The notes beneath the pieces were generated by a model. It had not been told where the DNA came from and made no database searches. It saw only the letters and a list, made by a program, of their open reading frames with translations. From NCBI RefSeq assembly GCF_001298465.1, contig NZ_CP012541.1, positions 1,240,001 through 1,304,000 of the forward strand: a stretch of DNA of 64,000 nt, given 5' to 3'. Position 1 is the stretch's first letter. Each line of letters begins with the position of its first letter. The position numbers and the translations under genes are program-made. Positions 17,864 through 27,500 of this stretch are shown here, one piece after another. The DNA is from Campylobacter concisus. GTDB taxonomy: Bacteria; Campylobacterota; Campylobacteria; Campylobacterales; Campylobacteraceae.

Positions 17864-19173
17864 TGCACTAGATTTTCGATTTTTTCTATTACAGAATTTG
17901 CTTCTTTATCGATCTCGTCTATGTTTTTCTTAAGCTCAGCTATGAGGCTCTCGCGCTCTTTTTCACGCTCCAAGCTCCTGCCCTCTTGCTCATATGCGGC
18001 TTTAAATATCGTCGCACTCTCCACGAGCGAGGCTCTAAATTCCTTTAGTGCGTCGTTTTGCTCTTTCATGAGTGAGTAAGAAAATTCTCTTAAAACCTTG
18101 TCAAAGCCCTTGATAGTCTGCTCAAATTTAAGCTGGCTCTCTTTTGTGGCGTTTAAATTTCTACTAAAAATTTCGCCAAGTTTTGCATGCTCGGTTAAAA
18201 TTTTAATCTCCATATCTTTAAAGGCGTTAGAGAACGCGCTTACTGCCTTTAACATATCAGAGTGGATTTTTACAAATTCATCTTGTTTTAGCCCAGATTC
18301 ATTTAGCATTTTAAGGTTTGTGCTAAGCTCGGCTTTGCTTTGATTGATGATATTTTTCTCAACCTCGCAAAGCTCTTTTAGACTGTTAAATTTCTCATTT
18401 GTCAGTTCGCTTAGCTCTTTTACAAATTTATCGTCAAGCACCATTTTAAAGGCGTCGTGACTATCTTTAAAGTAGCCTACACTTGCTTTCATGAAATTTG
18501 CATTTAGCTCATTTTCTTGCCAGAAAAACTCACGGCTTAGCTCTTTTTGCTCGCTGTAAAATCTCTCAAATTTACTAATGCCGATCTTTTCAAAAAACAT
18601 CCACCAAAGCGCTAAAAATATGCCATATATCGATACATAAAACGCCGTAGCTACGCCGTTTAGCAGTATAGCGATCTCTTTTTCAAGTTCGTTTGCAGTG
18701 CTTGAGCTAAAGCTTGGCATAGAGATAGCGATACTGATAAATGTGCCCAAAATTCCAAGCATAGGAAAGACTGCTTGCCCGATGTTAGCTAGGTTGTCAT
18801 TTCTAAAATTTCTTGTATAGCTCTCAAAAAAATCTTCAAATTTAGCATTTGCCTTTTTGATGCTTGAAATTTCAAAAAGGTGAGCGATGATAAATTCTTT
18901 TAGCCTTATCTTGTAGTCTTTAGTATTTGCTAAGAAATTTGAGTAAGCTACCAAGGCGCTATGGCGAGAAAAGATAAATGCCACAAAGAGTATAACGCCC
19001 ATCATCACGATGGTGTGAAGCTTCATCTGAAAATTTATAACGCCAAGATACGCTAGTATCGCCAAGATGTAGATAGCTAAAGGGATAAAGATAACTTTAA
19101 AAAAGACAAAGAAAGAGTGAGCTTGGCGCTCTTTTGGCACGCTTAGCTCACTAAAATCATTTTGATTTTGCAT
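17860..19173 (-). CDS. MotA/TolQ/ExbB-like channel protein with long cytoplasmic tail (ZorA-like)
   Basis: The 437-residue protein has four predicted helices (about 22-44, 51-68, 135-152, 171-193). The last two form the MotA/TolQ/ExbB channel core, FPMLGILGTFISIAI and LLNGVATAFYVSIYGIFLAL. A roughly 240-residue, almost wholly helical, coiled-coil tail (about 200-437) projects into the cytoplasm. Canonical flagellar MotA lacks such a tail; ZorA of the Zorya defence system has one. No ZorC, ZorD or ZorE partner is encoded beside it. Whether it is a defence, envelope or other motor is unresolved. Confidence 0.78.
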   Translation of the reverse strand: MQNQNDFSELSVPKERQAHSFFVFFKVIFIPLAIYILAILAYLGVINFQMKLHTIVMMGVILFVAFIFSRHSALVAYSNFLANTKDYKIRLKEFIIAHLFEISSIKKANAKFEDFFESYTRNFRNDNLANIGQAVFPMLGILGTFISIAISMPSFSSSTANELEKEIAILLNGVATAFYVSIYGIFLALWWMFFEKIGISKFERFYSEQKELSREFFWQENELNANFMKASVGYFKDSHDAFKMVLDDKFVKELSELTNEKFNSLKELCEVEKNIINQSKAELSTNLKMLNESGLKQDEFVKIHSDMLKAVSAFSNAFKDMEIKILTEHAKLGEIFSRNLNATKESQLKFEQTIKGFDKVLREFSYSLMKEQNDALKEFRASLVESATIFKAAYEQEGRSLEREKERESLIAELKKNIDEIDKEANSVIEKIENLVQ

Positions 19174-19177
19174 AGGA

Positions 19178-20242
19178 TTAGTTCCTATTTAGGCAGTTTA
19201 AGTCGCTAAAAGCAGTCTGAAGACGCTTAACCATGCTCTCCTCACCACTTCTTAGCCATTTCCTTGGGTCGTAGTATTTTTTATTTGGTTTATCGTCGCC
19301 CTCTGGGTTTCCGATCTGACCTTGTAAGTATGCTCTATTTTTAGCCTCGTACTCGCGCACGCCGTCCCAGAAAGCCCACTGCGTATCTGTATCAATGTTC
19401 ATCTTGATAACGCCGTAGCTAACAGCATTTTTGATATCTTTTAACTCGCTACCGCTACCACCATGAAATACAAAATTTACTGGCTTGTCGCTTTTTGTGT
19501 TAAATTTCTTAGCGACATAGGCTTGTGAGTTTTTAAGAATTTCTGGTCTTAGCACGACATTGCCCGGTTTATAGACACCATGAACGTTGCCAAAACTGGC
19601 TGCGATGCTAAATTTATCGCTTATCTTACTTAGTCTTTCATAAGCAAGTGCGACGTCCTCTGGCTGAGTGTAAAGAAGTGCGTTATCAACACTTGTGTTA
19701 TCCACGCCGTCCTCTTCGCCACCAGTGACGCCAAGCTCGATCTCTAGGCTGATACCAAGCTCGCTAAGCTCTTTTAGGTACTTCTCACATGTGCTTAAAT
19801 TTTCGTTGATATTCTCTTCACTAAGATCAAGCATGTGAGAGCTAAAAAGTGGCACGCCGTGAGTTTTTTTATACTCATGGCTTGCTTTTACTAGCTCATC
19901 TATCCAAGGCAAAAGCTTTCTAGCGGCATGGTCAGTGTGTAAAATGACTGGCACGCCATAAGCCTTGGCTAGTAGATGAACATGCTTTGCTCCAGCGATC
20001 GCACCAAGAACGGCTGCGTTTTCGCAGGCTTTACCAGCGTAAAAACCTGCACCGCCATTACTAAACTGAACGATAACAGGCGAGTTAGCAACCTTTGCTG
20101 CTTCTAAAACAGCATTTACTGAGTCGCTGCCTACGACATTTACAGCAGGTATTGCAAAACCTTGCTCTTTGGCATAAGCATAAAGTTTTGTTACATCATC
20201 TCCGCTTAAAACACCAGGTTTTACGATATCTAAAACGCCCAT
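19178..20242 (-). CDS. fba: Class II fructose-bisphosphate aldolase
   Basis: The 354-residue zinc aldolase interconverts fructose 1,6-bisphosphate with the two triose phosphates. It has the VILHTDHA zinc/catalytic motif near 107-114, the SLEIELGVTGGEEDGVDN segment near 169-186, and VFHGGSGSE near the phosphate site. The start was placed at MGVLDIVKPG: GGAGGATAAAATG gives a strong ribosome binding site at normal spacing. The ATG 12 nt further upstream lies inside that site and is not a plausible start. It follows the peb4-like gene by 15 nt. Confidence 0.96.
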   Translation of the reverse strand: MGVLDIVKPGVLSGDDVTKLYAYAKEQGFAIPAVNVVGSDSVNAVLEAAKVANSPVIVQFSNGGAGFYAGKACENAAVLGAIAGAKHVHLLAKAYGVPVILHTDHAARKLLPWIDELVKASHEYKKTHGVPLFSSHMLDLSEENINENLSTCEKYLKELSELGISLEIELGVTGGEEDGVDNTSVDNALLYTQPEDVALAYERLSKISDKFSIAASFGNVHGVYKPGNVVLRPEILKNSQAYVAKKFNTKSDKPVNFVFHGGSGSELKDIKNAVSYGVIKMNIDTDTQWAFWDGVREYEAKNRAYLQGQIGNPEGDDKPNKKYYDPRKWLRSGEESMVKRLQTAFSDLNCLNRN

Positions 20243-20257
20243 TTTATCCTCCAAATT

Positions 20258-21076
20258 TTATTTGTATTCTATCTTTGCTTTTTGGCGTAGAGCTTCACTT
20301 TTTTGTCTAACAGCAGCTTGGAATTTCTCCATTTTTACAGCTTGCTCGATCTCTGGTTTTGCTTGCTCAAAGCTTACAGTACCAGCAGCTTTGCCATCTT
20401 CTTTTAAGATAACATGGTAGCCAAACTGAGTTTTAACTGGCTTAGTTGAAACTGTGCCATTAGCCATTGAAAATGCTGCGTCTGCAAAAGGTTTTACCAT
20501 TTGGCTTTGACCAAACCAGCCAAGCTCGCCACCGTGTGCTGCTGAGCCTTTGTCGATTGATTTTTGGCTTGCTAGCTCTGCAAATTTCTTAGTTAGAGCC
20601 TCGCCTTTTAAATTTTTAAGTTGAGCTATGATGTCATTTGCTGTTTTTTCATCTTCAACTAAGATATGTCTTGCTCTTGCTTGAGCTGGTTGGTTCATGC
20701 TAGCTTTGTTTTTGTTATAAAAATCTCTTAAATCGCTATCGCTTACTTTTATACCGTCAAATAGTTTTCTCATATAAAGCTCAACTGCGATGCCCTCTTG
20801 TGCAGCTTTTACAGCCTTGATGTAATCAACATCTTTTTCAATGCCTGTCGCTTTTGCGTCTTTTAAAAGAAGTTTTCTGTTGATTAGATCGTCGATTATA
20901 CGTTTTTTCTCATTTGGTTGAAGCTTGCTAGCGTCAAATCCTGGCATAGCTGCTGATAAAAGTGCTGAGATATCGCTATCATTTATAGCATCGCCATCAA
21001 CTGTTGCAACTACTGCTGCGTTTAGAGTGACAGCTGCAGCTAAACTTAAAACTGCTGGAAACAAAAATTTTTTCAT
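20258..21076 (-). CDS. peb4: Periplasmic parvulin-type prolyl isomerase, PEB4/SurA-like
   Basis: The 272-residue chaperone/prolyl isomerase has a signal peptide ([20 protein letters not shown]), an N-terminal SurA-like helical domain and a parvulin domain at about 130-230. The parvulin domain shows [33 protein letters not shown] and [14 protein letters not shown]. In C. jejuni the homologue PEB4 (CBF2) helps assemble outer-membrane proteins and affects adhesion, and likewise precedes fba. It is divergent from nth. Confidence 0.92.
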   Translation of the reverse strand: MKKFLFPAVLSLAAAVTLNAAVVATVDGDAINDSDISALLSAAMPGFDASKLQPNEKKRIIDDLINRKLLLKDAKATGIEKDVDYIKAVKAAQEGIAVELYMRKLFDGIKVSDSDLRDFYNKNKASMNQPAQARARHILVEDEKTANDIIAQLKNLKGEALTKKFAELASQKSIDKGSAAHGGELGWFGQSQMVKPFADAAFSMANGTVSTKPVKTQFGYHVILKEDGKAAGTVSFEQAKPEIEQAVKMEKFQAAVRQKSEALRQKAKIEYK

Positions 21077-21170
21077 ATAAATCCTTTAAAAAATTGATTT
21101 TATGGGCAAGATTATATCAAATAATGCGGTAACTTTTCGTTTAACTTGTAATTTTAGGTAAAATAGCCAG

Positions 21171-21803
21171 ATGAGAACAAAAAAAGATATTTTAGAGATA
21201 AAAAGAAGACTTTTGGACGAGTTTAAGGACGCAAAAAGCGAGCTTAAATTTAGAAATTTATATGAGCTACTTGTTTGTGTCATGCTCTCAGCTCAGTGCA
21301 CCGACAAAAGGGTAAATTTGATCACGCCTGCCCTATTTGAGGCGTATAAAGACGTTTTTGAGCTAGCTAGCGCAAATTTAGCCAGTCTAAAGCTCTTGAT
21401 AAACTCATGCAGCTTTTTTAACAACAAAGCCATAAATTTGATCAAAATGGCAAACAGCGTGGTTGAGCTTTATAACGGAGAAATTCCGCTTGATGAAGAG
21501 AAGCTAAAAGCCCTTGCTGGAGTTGGGCAAAAGACCGCTCACGTCGTGCTTTTAGAGGCGACAAATGCAAACGTAATGGCTGTTGATACGCATGTTTTTA
21601 GAGTATCACACAGGCTTGGTTTAAGCAGTGCAAAGACGCCAGAAGCGACTGAAGAGGATCTAAGCCGTGCCTTTAAAACCGATCTTGGCAAGCTTCATCA
21701 AGGCATGGTTCTTTTTGGGCGCTACACCTGCAAGGCTAAAAAACCACTCTGCCATGAGTGCATATTAAACGATCTTTGTAAGAGCAAGGATAAGGCTATT
21801 TAG
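21171..21803 (+). CDS. nth: Endonuclease III
   Basis: The 210-residue DNA glycosylase/AP lyase acts on oxidised pyrimidines. It has the helix-hairpin-helix LAGVGQKTAHVV with catalytic K121, the catalytic D139 in AVDTHVFRV, and a 4Fe-4S cluster loop with C187, C194, C197 and C203 (C-x6-C-x2-C-x5-C). Length is typical. It overlaps the end of dsbD by 4 nt in a convergent arrangement. Confidence 0.96.
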   Translation: MRTKKDILEIKRRLLDEFKDAKSELKFRNLYELLVCVMLSAQCTDKRVNLITPALFEAYKDVFELASANLASLKLLINSCSFFNNKAINLIKMANSVVELYNGEIPLDEEKLKALAGVGQKTAHVVLLEATNANVMAVDTHVFRVSHRLGLSSAKTPEATEEDLSRAFKTDLGKLHQGMVLFGRYTCKAKKPLCHECILNDLCKSKDKAI

Positions 21804-23527
21804 ATTTTCTCAAGCTTTGCTAGGAAATTTTTAGCATTTATAAAGCCGATCGTTCTAAGTGATTTTTGCTCTTCGCCGTTTTTAAAAAGTAGAAGTGCAG
21901 GCGGATCGATGAGTTCAAAATTTCTTAACATCTCATCATTTTGCGCCCCACCACTTGTCACGTCGATGCGAATAAGCGTAAAATTTGCCAAAGCATTTTT
22001 CACGCCAGCGTCCTTAAAAGTGATATGCTCTATCTCTTTGCAGCTCGCGCACCACTCGGCGTAAAAATCCACAAGTACTGGCTTGCCTGAGCTTTTTATC
22101 ATCTCATTTAGCTCGTTTAAATTTCTAGCTTGTTTGAAATTTAACTCGCTCTCGTTTTTTGCTAAATTTAGTCCAGAAAGCGGCGAAAATGCGTCTTTTG
22201 AGCCTAAAAATGCTCCAATTATTAGCATGAAAGAGTAGATAAAAGCTAGCATGCAAAGTGCTTTTTTAAATTTAGCCCAGCCGCTATTTGCTGCCTCAAA
22301 CGCCCCAAGGTAAATGGCTGCAAAGACGCCTATGATGCCGTAACCTAGTAGCTCAAAAAACGCTCCAAGCACGCGTGCAAGGATCCAAACTGCCATGATG
22401 AGCATCAAAAAGCCAAAGAGTTTTTTGACCTCGTCCATCCAACTACCAGGTTTTGGCAAGAGCTTTCCAGAGCTTAGCCCAATAATAAGCAGTGGCACTC
22501 CCATGCCAAGCCCCATGACAAAAAGCATAATGCCACCATAAAAGATATTTCCACTTTGAGCGATATAAAGAAGCGCGCCCGCTAGTGGTGCTGCAACGCA
22601 AGGCGACACAATGAGAGCTGAGGCAAAACCCATAATAAAAATTCCAACATAGCCTGAGCTATTTTGCGATTTTTTACTTATTAAATTTTCAAATTTTGCT
22701 GGCAATTTTATATCATAAAATCCAAACATGCTAAAGCTTAAAACGACAAAAATGGCTGCAAAAGCGCCAAGTACATAGATATTTTGCAAAGCTCCTGCGA
22801 TACCAAAGCCAAGTAGACTAGCTGCCACTCCAGCTAGTGCGTAAGCTAGGCTCATCGCGACAACATAAATGAATGATAATAAGAAGCCTTTTTTTGCATT
22901 TAAATTAGCACCTTTTGAGACGATTATGCTTGAAAGTATCGGTATCATCGGAAAGACGCAAGGTGTTAGTGAAAGCAAGAGACCATAACCAAAAAAAGTA
23001 AGAAGCGAGATAAAGAAATTTTTATCTCCAAGCCTATTAGCGATATCTTGCTCGCTAGAAAATTCTTCAGCAAGAATGTCGGTATCGCTTTTTTGCTCTT
23101 TTTTAAAAGTGGCGATGCTAAATTTTCCAGCTTGGTCAGTTATCTCATAAATTTTACTTTGTGGACGGTAACAAATGCCGTTTTTAGCACAGCCTTGATA
23201 GTTAATGTCAAGTATTGCTTTGCCATTTGAAAGATTTTCTTTTACTAAATTTAATGGGATAAAAATCGAAAAATCTTTTGGATAAATTTCATATTCTCCC
23301 GTATTTTCACTACTTGGTAAATTTAATAGCTCATTTATCTTTTTGCCAGCTAGTTTAATCTCAAAACTCTCTTTATAAAGATAGATATTTTCACCAAAGT
23401 TAAACTTCACTTCAACATTTTGACTATCAATGCTTGGAGTTAAGACAAAGGCTTTGCTAACATCTAAAACCTCAGCAAAAAGCGAGCTTGCAAATAAAAT
23501 AAGCGAAAAAAGAAATTTTAAAAACAT
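21800..23527 (-). CDS. dsbD: Thiol:disulfide interchange protein DsbD
   Basis: The 575-residue protein has a signal peptide, an N-terminal periplasmic domain with the redox pair CAKNGIC near 115, eight membrane helices bearing SLTPCVFPMIPIL and SPCVAAPLAGALL (the membrane redox cysteines), and a C-terminal thioredoxin domain with WCASC. It moves reducing power from cytoplasmic thioredoxin to periplasmic thiols, including cytochrome c maturation proteins. The domain order and cysteines are complete. Confidence 0.94.
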   Translation of the reverse strand: MFLKFLFSLILFASSLFAEVLDVSKAFVLTPSIDSQNVEVKFNFGENIYLYKESFEIKLAGKKINELLNLPSSENTGEYEIYPKDFSIFIPLNLVKENLSNGKAILDINYQGCAKNGICYRPQSKIYEITDQAGKFSIATFKKEQKSDTDILAEEFSSEQDIANRLGDKNFFISLLTFFGYGLLLSLTPCVFPMIPILSSIIVSKGANLNAKKGFLLSFIYVVAMSLAYALAGVAASLLGFGIAGALQNIYVLGAFAAIFVVLSFSMFGFYDIKLPAKFENLISKKSQNSSGYVGIFIMGFASALIVSPCVAAPLAGALLYIAQSGNIFYGGIMLFVMGLGMGVPLLIIGLSSGKLLPKPGSWMDEVKKLFGFLMLIMAVWILARVLGAFFELLGYGIIGVFAAIYLGAFEAANSGWAKFKKALCMLAFIYSFMLIIGAFLGSKDAFSPLSGLNLAKNESELNFKQARNLNELNEMIKSSGKPVLVDFYAEWCASCKEIEHITFKDAGVKNALANFTLIRIDVTSGGAQNDEMLRNFELIDPPALLLFKNGEEQKSLRTIGFINAKNFLAKLEKI

Positions 23528-23632
23528 ACTAATCCTTGTTAAATTAAAAAAGATGATTTTAGTCTAAATTCCTAAATTTATTCTATTTTATTGTAAAATT
23601 GTGAAAATATGTGAAATTTTAAAGGAGCAAAG

Positions 23633-24442
23633 ATGTCAAAAGACAAAAAACACCAAAAAAGTGAGAAACTTGGCTACGAGGAAGAGCTTAGACTACTTCA
23701 AATTGAACTTTTAAAATTTCAAAATTACGTAAAAGAAAAAGGTCTTAGAGTACTTATGCTAATGGAAGGGCGCGACGCAGCCGGTAAAGGAGGAACGATA
23801 AAACGCCTAACTGAGCATCTAAATCCAAGGGGTTGCCGTATAGTGGCGCTTGCTAAGCCAAGTGATGTCGAAAAAACGCAGTGGTATTTTCAAAGATATG
23901 TGACTCATCTACCAAGTGCTGGAGAGATCGTGATCTTTGATAGAAGCTGGTACAATAGAGCTGGTGTTGAGCCAGTGATGGGCTTTTGCACGCAAGAAGA
24001 GCATAAAGAATTTTTACGTGAAGTGCCAAAATTTGAAGAGATGATCATAAACTCCGGCATAATTTTCTTTAAAATTTATCTTTCAATCACAAAAGATGAG
24101 CAGAAAAAACGCTTCAAAGAGAGGCAAAATGATCCGTTAAAGCAATTTAAAATTTCACCCGTTGATCAAAAAGCACAAGAACTTTGGGATCAATACTCTA
24201 TCGCTAAATATTCGATGCTTCTTGCCTCTCACAATAGCATTTCACCATGGGTTATCGTCTCAAGTGATAACAAAAAAGAAGCTAGGCTAAATGTCTTTAA
24301 ATTTATCCTAAGTCACGTTGAATATCCAAAAAAGATAAATGACTACTTGGAATTTGACAAAAACGTCGTAAGAGATGGAAGTGAAGAGATAAAACGCATA
24401 GAAGAAGGGCTAAATAAAGACAAGTTAAAGAGTATCGATTAA
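23633..24442 (+). CDS. ppk2: Polyphosphate kinase 2
   Basis: The 269-residue PPK2-family kinase transfers phosphate between polyphosphate and nucleotides. It has Walker A MEGRDAAGKGGTIKRL near 43-58, the RVVALAKP-like segment near 70-78, Walker B FDRSWYNRAG near 102-111, and the lid region RFKERQNDPLKQFK. One-domain length is typical of class I enzymes. AAAGGAG precedes the ATG. In C. jejuni ppk2 affects stress survival. Confidence 0.94.
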   Translation: MSKDKKHQKSEKLGYEEELRLLQIELLKFQNYVKEKGLRVLMLMEGRDAAGKGGTIKRLTEHLNPRGCRIVALAKPSDVEKTQWYFQRYVTHLPSAGEIVIFDRSWYNRAGVEPVMGFCTQEEHKEFLREVPKFEEMIINSGIIFFKIYLSITKDEQKKRFKERQNDPLKQFKISPVDQKAQELWDQYSIAKYSMLLASHNSISPWVIVSSDNKKEARLNVFKFILSHVEYPKKINDYLEFDKNVVRDGSEEIKRIEEGLNKDKLKSID

Positions 24443-24493
24443 AGAATTTTTAAGTTCTAGCTGGCGATTTGCTTAGATTTGTTAGCTAAATTT

Positions 24494-24925
24494 TTAAGCC
24501 CACCACATTACTTTTGCTAAAATGACCATTATTAGGCAAAGCACTAGAGCTATTAAATGTGAAAATTTGCCAAATGGATCAGTTTTTTTTAAAATAACGA
24601 CATTAAAAACAGATATAAAAGTTACAAGGCACATTATAAGTAAAACAAAAATTTTTACAAGCAGTAGTTTTTGAAAGTTGCTTTGCCACCAGCCAAGCTC
24701 ACCTCCAAAATAGTCTTTTGCCATATAAGCGCCACTTATTAAAAGCAATAAAAATGCCGTGCCAAAAACCTTTGCGCTGCCTTTTGTGTAGGCTTTTTTA
24801 ACTATTTCAAGGGTTTTAGTATCAACCGTTTTTTTAGCAAACGGATATATGCAAACATCGAAAAATACGTATCCTATAAATACAATGGCACAAATTAAAT
24901 GAGTAATCAAAAAAAATAAGTACAT
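24494..24925 (-). CDS. Four-helix CopD-like membrane protein
   Basis: The 143-residue protein has four hydrophobic helices (about 1-22, 50-70, 83-107, 118-140). It has a histidine in LITHLICAIVFIGYVFFDV and a C-terminal FSHLIALVLCLIMVILAKV. The layout resembles small CopD/HemJ-like heme- or copper-linked membrane proteins of epsilonproteobacteria. I cannot assign a substrate. It appears monocistronic. Confidence 0.65.
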   Translation of the reverse strand: MYLFFLITHLICAIVFIGYVFFDVCIYPFAKKTVDTKTLEIVKKAYTKGSAKVFGTAFLLLLISGAYMAKDYFGGELGWWQSNFQKLLLVKIFVLLIMCLVTFISVFNVVILKKTDPFGKFSHLIALVLCLIMVILAKVMWWA

Positions 24926-25051
24926 TTTTTCGCCTTTTTGTTTGGCATTATATAAATTTTAACTATTTAAATTACTTATTTTGAATCAATTTTAAGAATT
25001 TATGAAGATAAATTTAGAAAAGAGCAAGGCAAGTGCCCTGCTCTAGGATTT

Positions 25052-26926
25052 TTACTCGACTTCAGCGTCTATAACGTCGTCGTCTTTTTTGTTGTTTCCG
25101 CCGTTTGCGCCAGCGTTTTCATCTTTTTTATACATAGCTTCTGCTAGTTTGTGGCTAGCTTTGCTTAGAGCTTCTACTTTTGCGTCGATCTGCTCTTTTG
25201 AAGAGTTTTCATCTTTTAAGACCTCTTTTAGGTCATTTAGCGCAGCTTCGATCTTGCTTCTATCTTCAGCTGGGACTTTCTCGCCAAGCTCGCTCATGCT
25301 CTTTTCAGTTTGATGAACAAGTGCGTCTGCTTGGTTTCTAGCTTCAACTGCGTCTTTACGCTTTTTATCCTCTTCTTTGTGAAGCTCAGCATCTTTTACC
25401 ATGCTATTTATCTCATCTTCGCTAAGACCGCTTGATCCTGAGATAGTGATGTTTTGAGCTTTGCCAGTTGCTTTATCTTTTGCTGAAACGGTCAAAATTC
25501 CGTTTGCGTCGATGTCAAATTCAACTTCTATTTGAGGCACACCTCTTGGAGCTGCTGGGATACCCTCGAGATTGAAATTTCCAAGTGATTTATTATCCCT
25601 TGCAAACTCACGCTCACCTTGTAAAACCATGATAGTAACAGCACTTTGGTTATCTTCAGCAGTCGAGAAGACTTGGCTTTTCTTAGTTGGTATAGTTGTA
25701 CCTTTTTCTATGATCTTAGTCATCACGCCGCCAAGTGTCTCGATACCAAGGCTAAGTGGAGTAACGTCAAGAAGTAGCACATCTTTAACGTCACCTTTTA
25801 TAACCGCACCTTGGATAGCAGCACCGATAGCTACGACTTCATCTGGATTTACGCTCTTATTTAGCTCTTTGCCAAATGCCTTTTTAACCTCTTCTTGAAC
25901 AAGTGGCACACGAGTTGAACCACCGACCATTACGACCTCTTTGATGTCGCCCTTGCTTAGACCTGCATCTTTGATGACTTCATTTATCTTAGTGATAGTC
26001 TCACCCACAAGTGAGTCGATCATGCCTTCAAATTTAGCGCGAGTTAGCTTTTTGACAAGGTGTTTTGGACCAGTCGCGTCAGCTGTGATAAATGGTAAAT
26101 TTATCTCAGTCTCTTGAGCCGAGCTTAGCTCTTTTTTAGCATTTTCAGCGGCTTCTTTTAAGCGTTGAAGCGCCATGATATCGCCTTTTAGATCGATACC
26201 AGTTTCGTTTTTAAACTCACTTACCAACCAGTCGATGATCTTGTTATCAAAGTCATCACCACCTAAAAATGCATTACCGCCAGTTGCCAAAACTTCAACT
26301 ATATTATCGCCAGTTTCTAGCACTGTAACGTCGAATGTACCGCCACCTAGGTCATAAACTAAAATTTTCTCAGCCTCTTTTTTATCAAGACCATAAGCAA
26401 GTGCCGCAGCTGTTGGCTCGTTGATGATACGAAGCACGTTTAGACCTGCGATCGTTCCAGCTTCTTTTGTAGCCTTTCTTTGGCTATCGTTAAAGTAAGC
26501 TGGCACAGTAATAACCGCATCTGTTACCTTCTCACCAAGATATGCTTCAGCATCTTCTTTTAGTTTGATAAGAATTTTTGCTGAAATTTCTTGCGGAGTA
26601 TAGACCTTGCCAGCGATCTCAACCGCGCAAGCGCCGTTTCTATCTACAACATGATATGGCAAGCGAGCCTTTGCCTCTTCAGCATTTTTTTCATTGCTCA
26701 TCAAACCCATGATACGTTTGATAGAATATATCGTTTTTTCAGGGTTTGTAACTGCTTGACGTTTTGCAACATCACCTACTAAAATTTCACCTTTGTCTGT
26801 AAAAGCAACAACAGATGGAGTTGTGTTTTTACCCTCTTTGTTTGGGATAACCTTGCTCTCGCCGCGCTCAAAAACGCTCACACAAGAGTTTGTTGTACCT
26901 AAGTCTATACCTATAACTTTTGACAT
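25052..26926 (-). CDS. dnaK: Chaperone DnaK (Hsp70)
   Basis: The 624-residue ATP-dependent chaperone begins [20 protein letters not shown]. It has [31 protein letters not shown] and [13 protein letters not shown] in the ATPase domain, a substrate-binding domain with [11 protein letters not shown], a helical lid and the acidic C-terminus [10 protein letters not shown]. It is the last gene of hrcA-grpE-dnaK, which has a CIRCE operator in front of hrcA. Confidence 0.98.
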   Translation of the reverse strand: MSKVIGIDLGTTNSCVSVFERGESKVIPNKEGKNTTPSVVAFTDKGEILVGDVAKRQAVTNPEKTIYSIKRIMGLMSNEKNAEEAKARLPYHVVDRNGACAVEIAGKVYTPQEISAKILIKLKEDAEAYLGEKVTDAVITVPAYFNDSQRKATKEAGTIAGLNVLRIINEPTAAALAYGLDKKEAEKILVYDLGGGTFDVTVLETGDNIVEVLATGGNAFLGGDDFDNKIIDWLVSEFKNETGIDLKGDIMALQRLKEAAENAKKELSSAQETEINLPFITADATGPKHLVKKLTRAKFEGMIDSLVGETITKINEVIKDAGLSKGDIKEVVMVGGSTRVPLVQEEVKKAFGKELNKSVNPDEVVAIGAAIQGAVIKGDVKDVLLLDVTPLSLGIETLGGVMTKIIEKGTTIPTKKSQVFSTAEDNQSAVTIMVLQGEREFARDNKSLGNFNLEGIPAAPRGVPQIEVEFDIDANGILTVSAKDKATGKAQNITISGSSGLSEDEINSMVKDAELHKEEDKKRKDAVEARNQADALVHQTEKSMSELGEKVPAEDRSKIEAALNDLKEVLKDENSSKEQIDAKVEALSKASHKLAEAMYKKDENAGANGGNNKKDDDVIDAEVE

Positions 26927-26957
26927 ATTTTTCCTTTATTAGATTTATTTTTTAAAT

Positions 26958-27500
26958 TTAGTTTGCCACACTGACCATGGCTGGGCGCAAAACCCTACCA
27001 TTTATCATATAGCCTTTTTGCAAAGCTTGCACGATCTGACCGCTTTGCTTTTCCTCGCTATCGACCCTTAAAACGGCATTATGCACATTTGGATCAAACT
27101 CGACATCAGTTGCGATCTCGCTCACGCCATGCTTTTCAAAACATTTCTTAAACTGATTTATCGTTATCAAAATGCCCTCTTTGATCTTTTTAGCAAATTC
27201 ATCATCCTCTGGGTCAAAATTTGCAGCGATCTCGAGCGCATCGATGACTGGTAGCAAGTCCCTTGCAAATTTCTCATTTGCATAGCTTGCAACATCTGCT
27301 TTCTCTTTTTCATAACGCTTTTTAATATTTTCAAACTCAGCATTTGCTCTGTAATATTTATCAGTGATCTCGCCAAGCTCTTTTTCGAGCTTCTCAACTT
27401 TTGAGATATCGCCAAGTGCGTCTAAATTTACGCTATCGCTAGCTGCCTCTTGCACTGGCTCGACCTCAGGTAGATTTTGCTCTTTTACCTCTTCGCTCAC
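26958..27500 (-). CDS. grpE: Nucleotide exchange factor GrpE
   Basis: The 180-residue cochaperone releases ADP from DnaK. It has an acidic N-terminus, a long helix with YYRANAEFENIKKRYEKEK, and the GrpE signature DPNVHNAVLRVD...GQIVQALQKGYMINGRVLRPAMV at the C-terminus. It overlaps hrcA by 4 nt. Confidence 0.96.
   Translation of the reverse strand: MSEEVKEQNLPEVEPVQEAASDSVNLDALGDISKVEKLEKELGEITDKYYRANAEFENIKKRYEKEKADVASYANEKFARDLLPVIDALEIAANFDPEDDEFAKKIKEGILITINQFKKCFEKHGVSEIATDVEFDPNVHNAVLRVDSEEKQSGQIVQALQKGYMINGRVLRPAMVSVAN

Noticed and set aside
16772-19173. A complete Zorya defence system.
   Set aside because: Neighbours are fba, peb4, a PLP enzyme and hisD; no ZorC, ZorD or ZorE is present.
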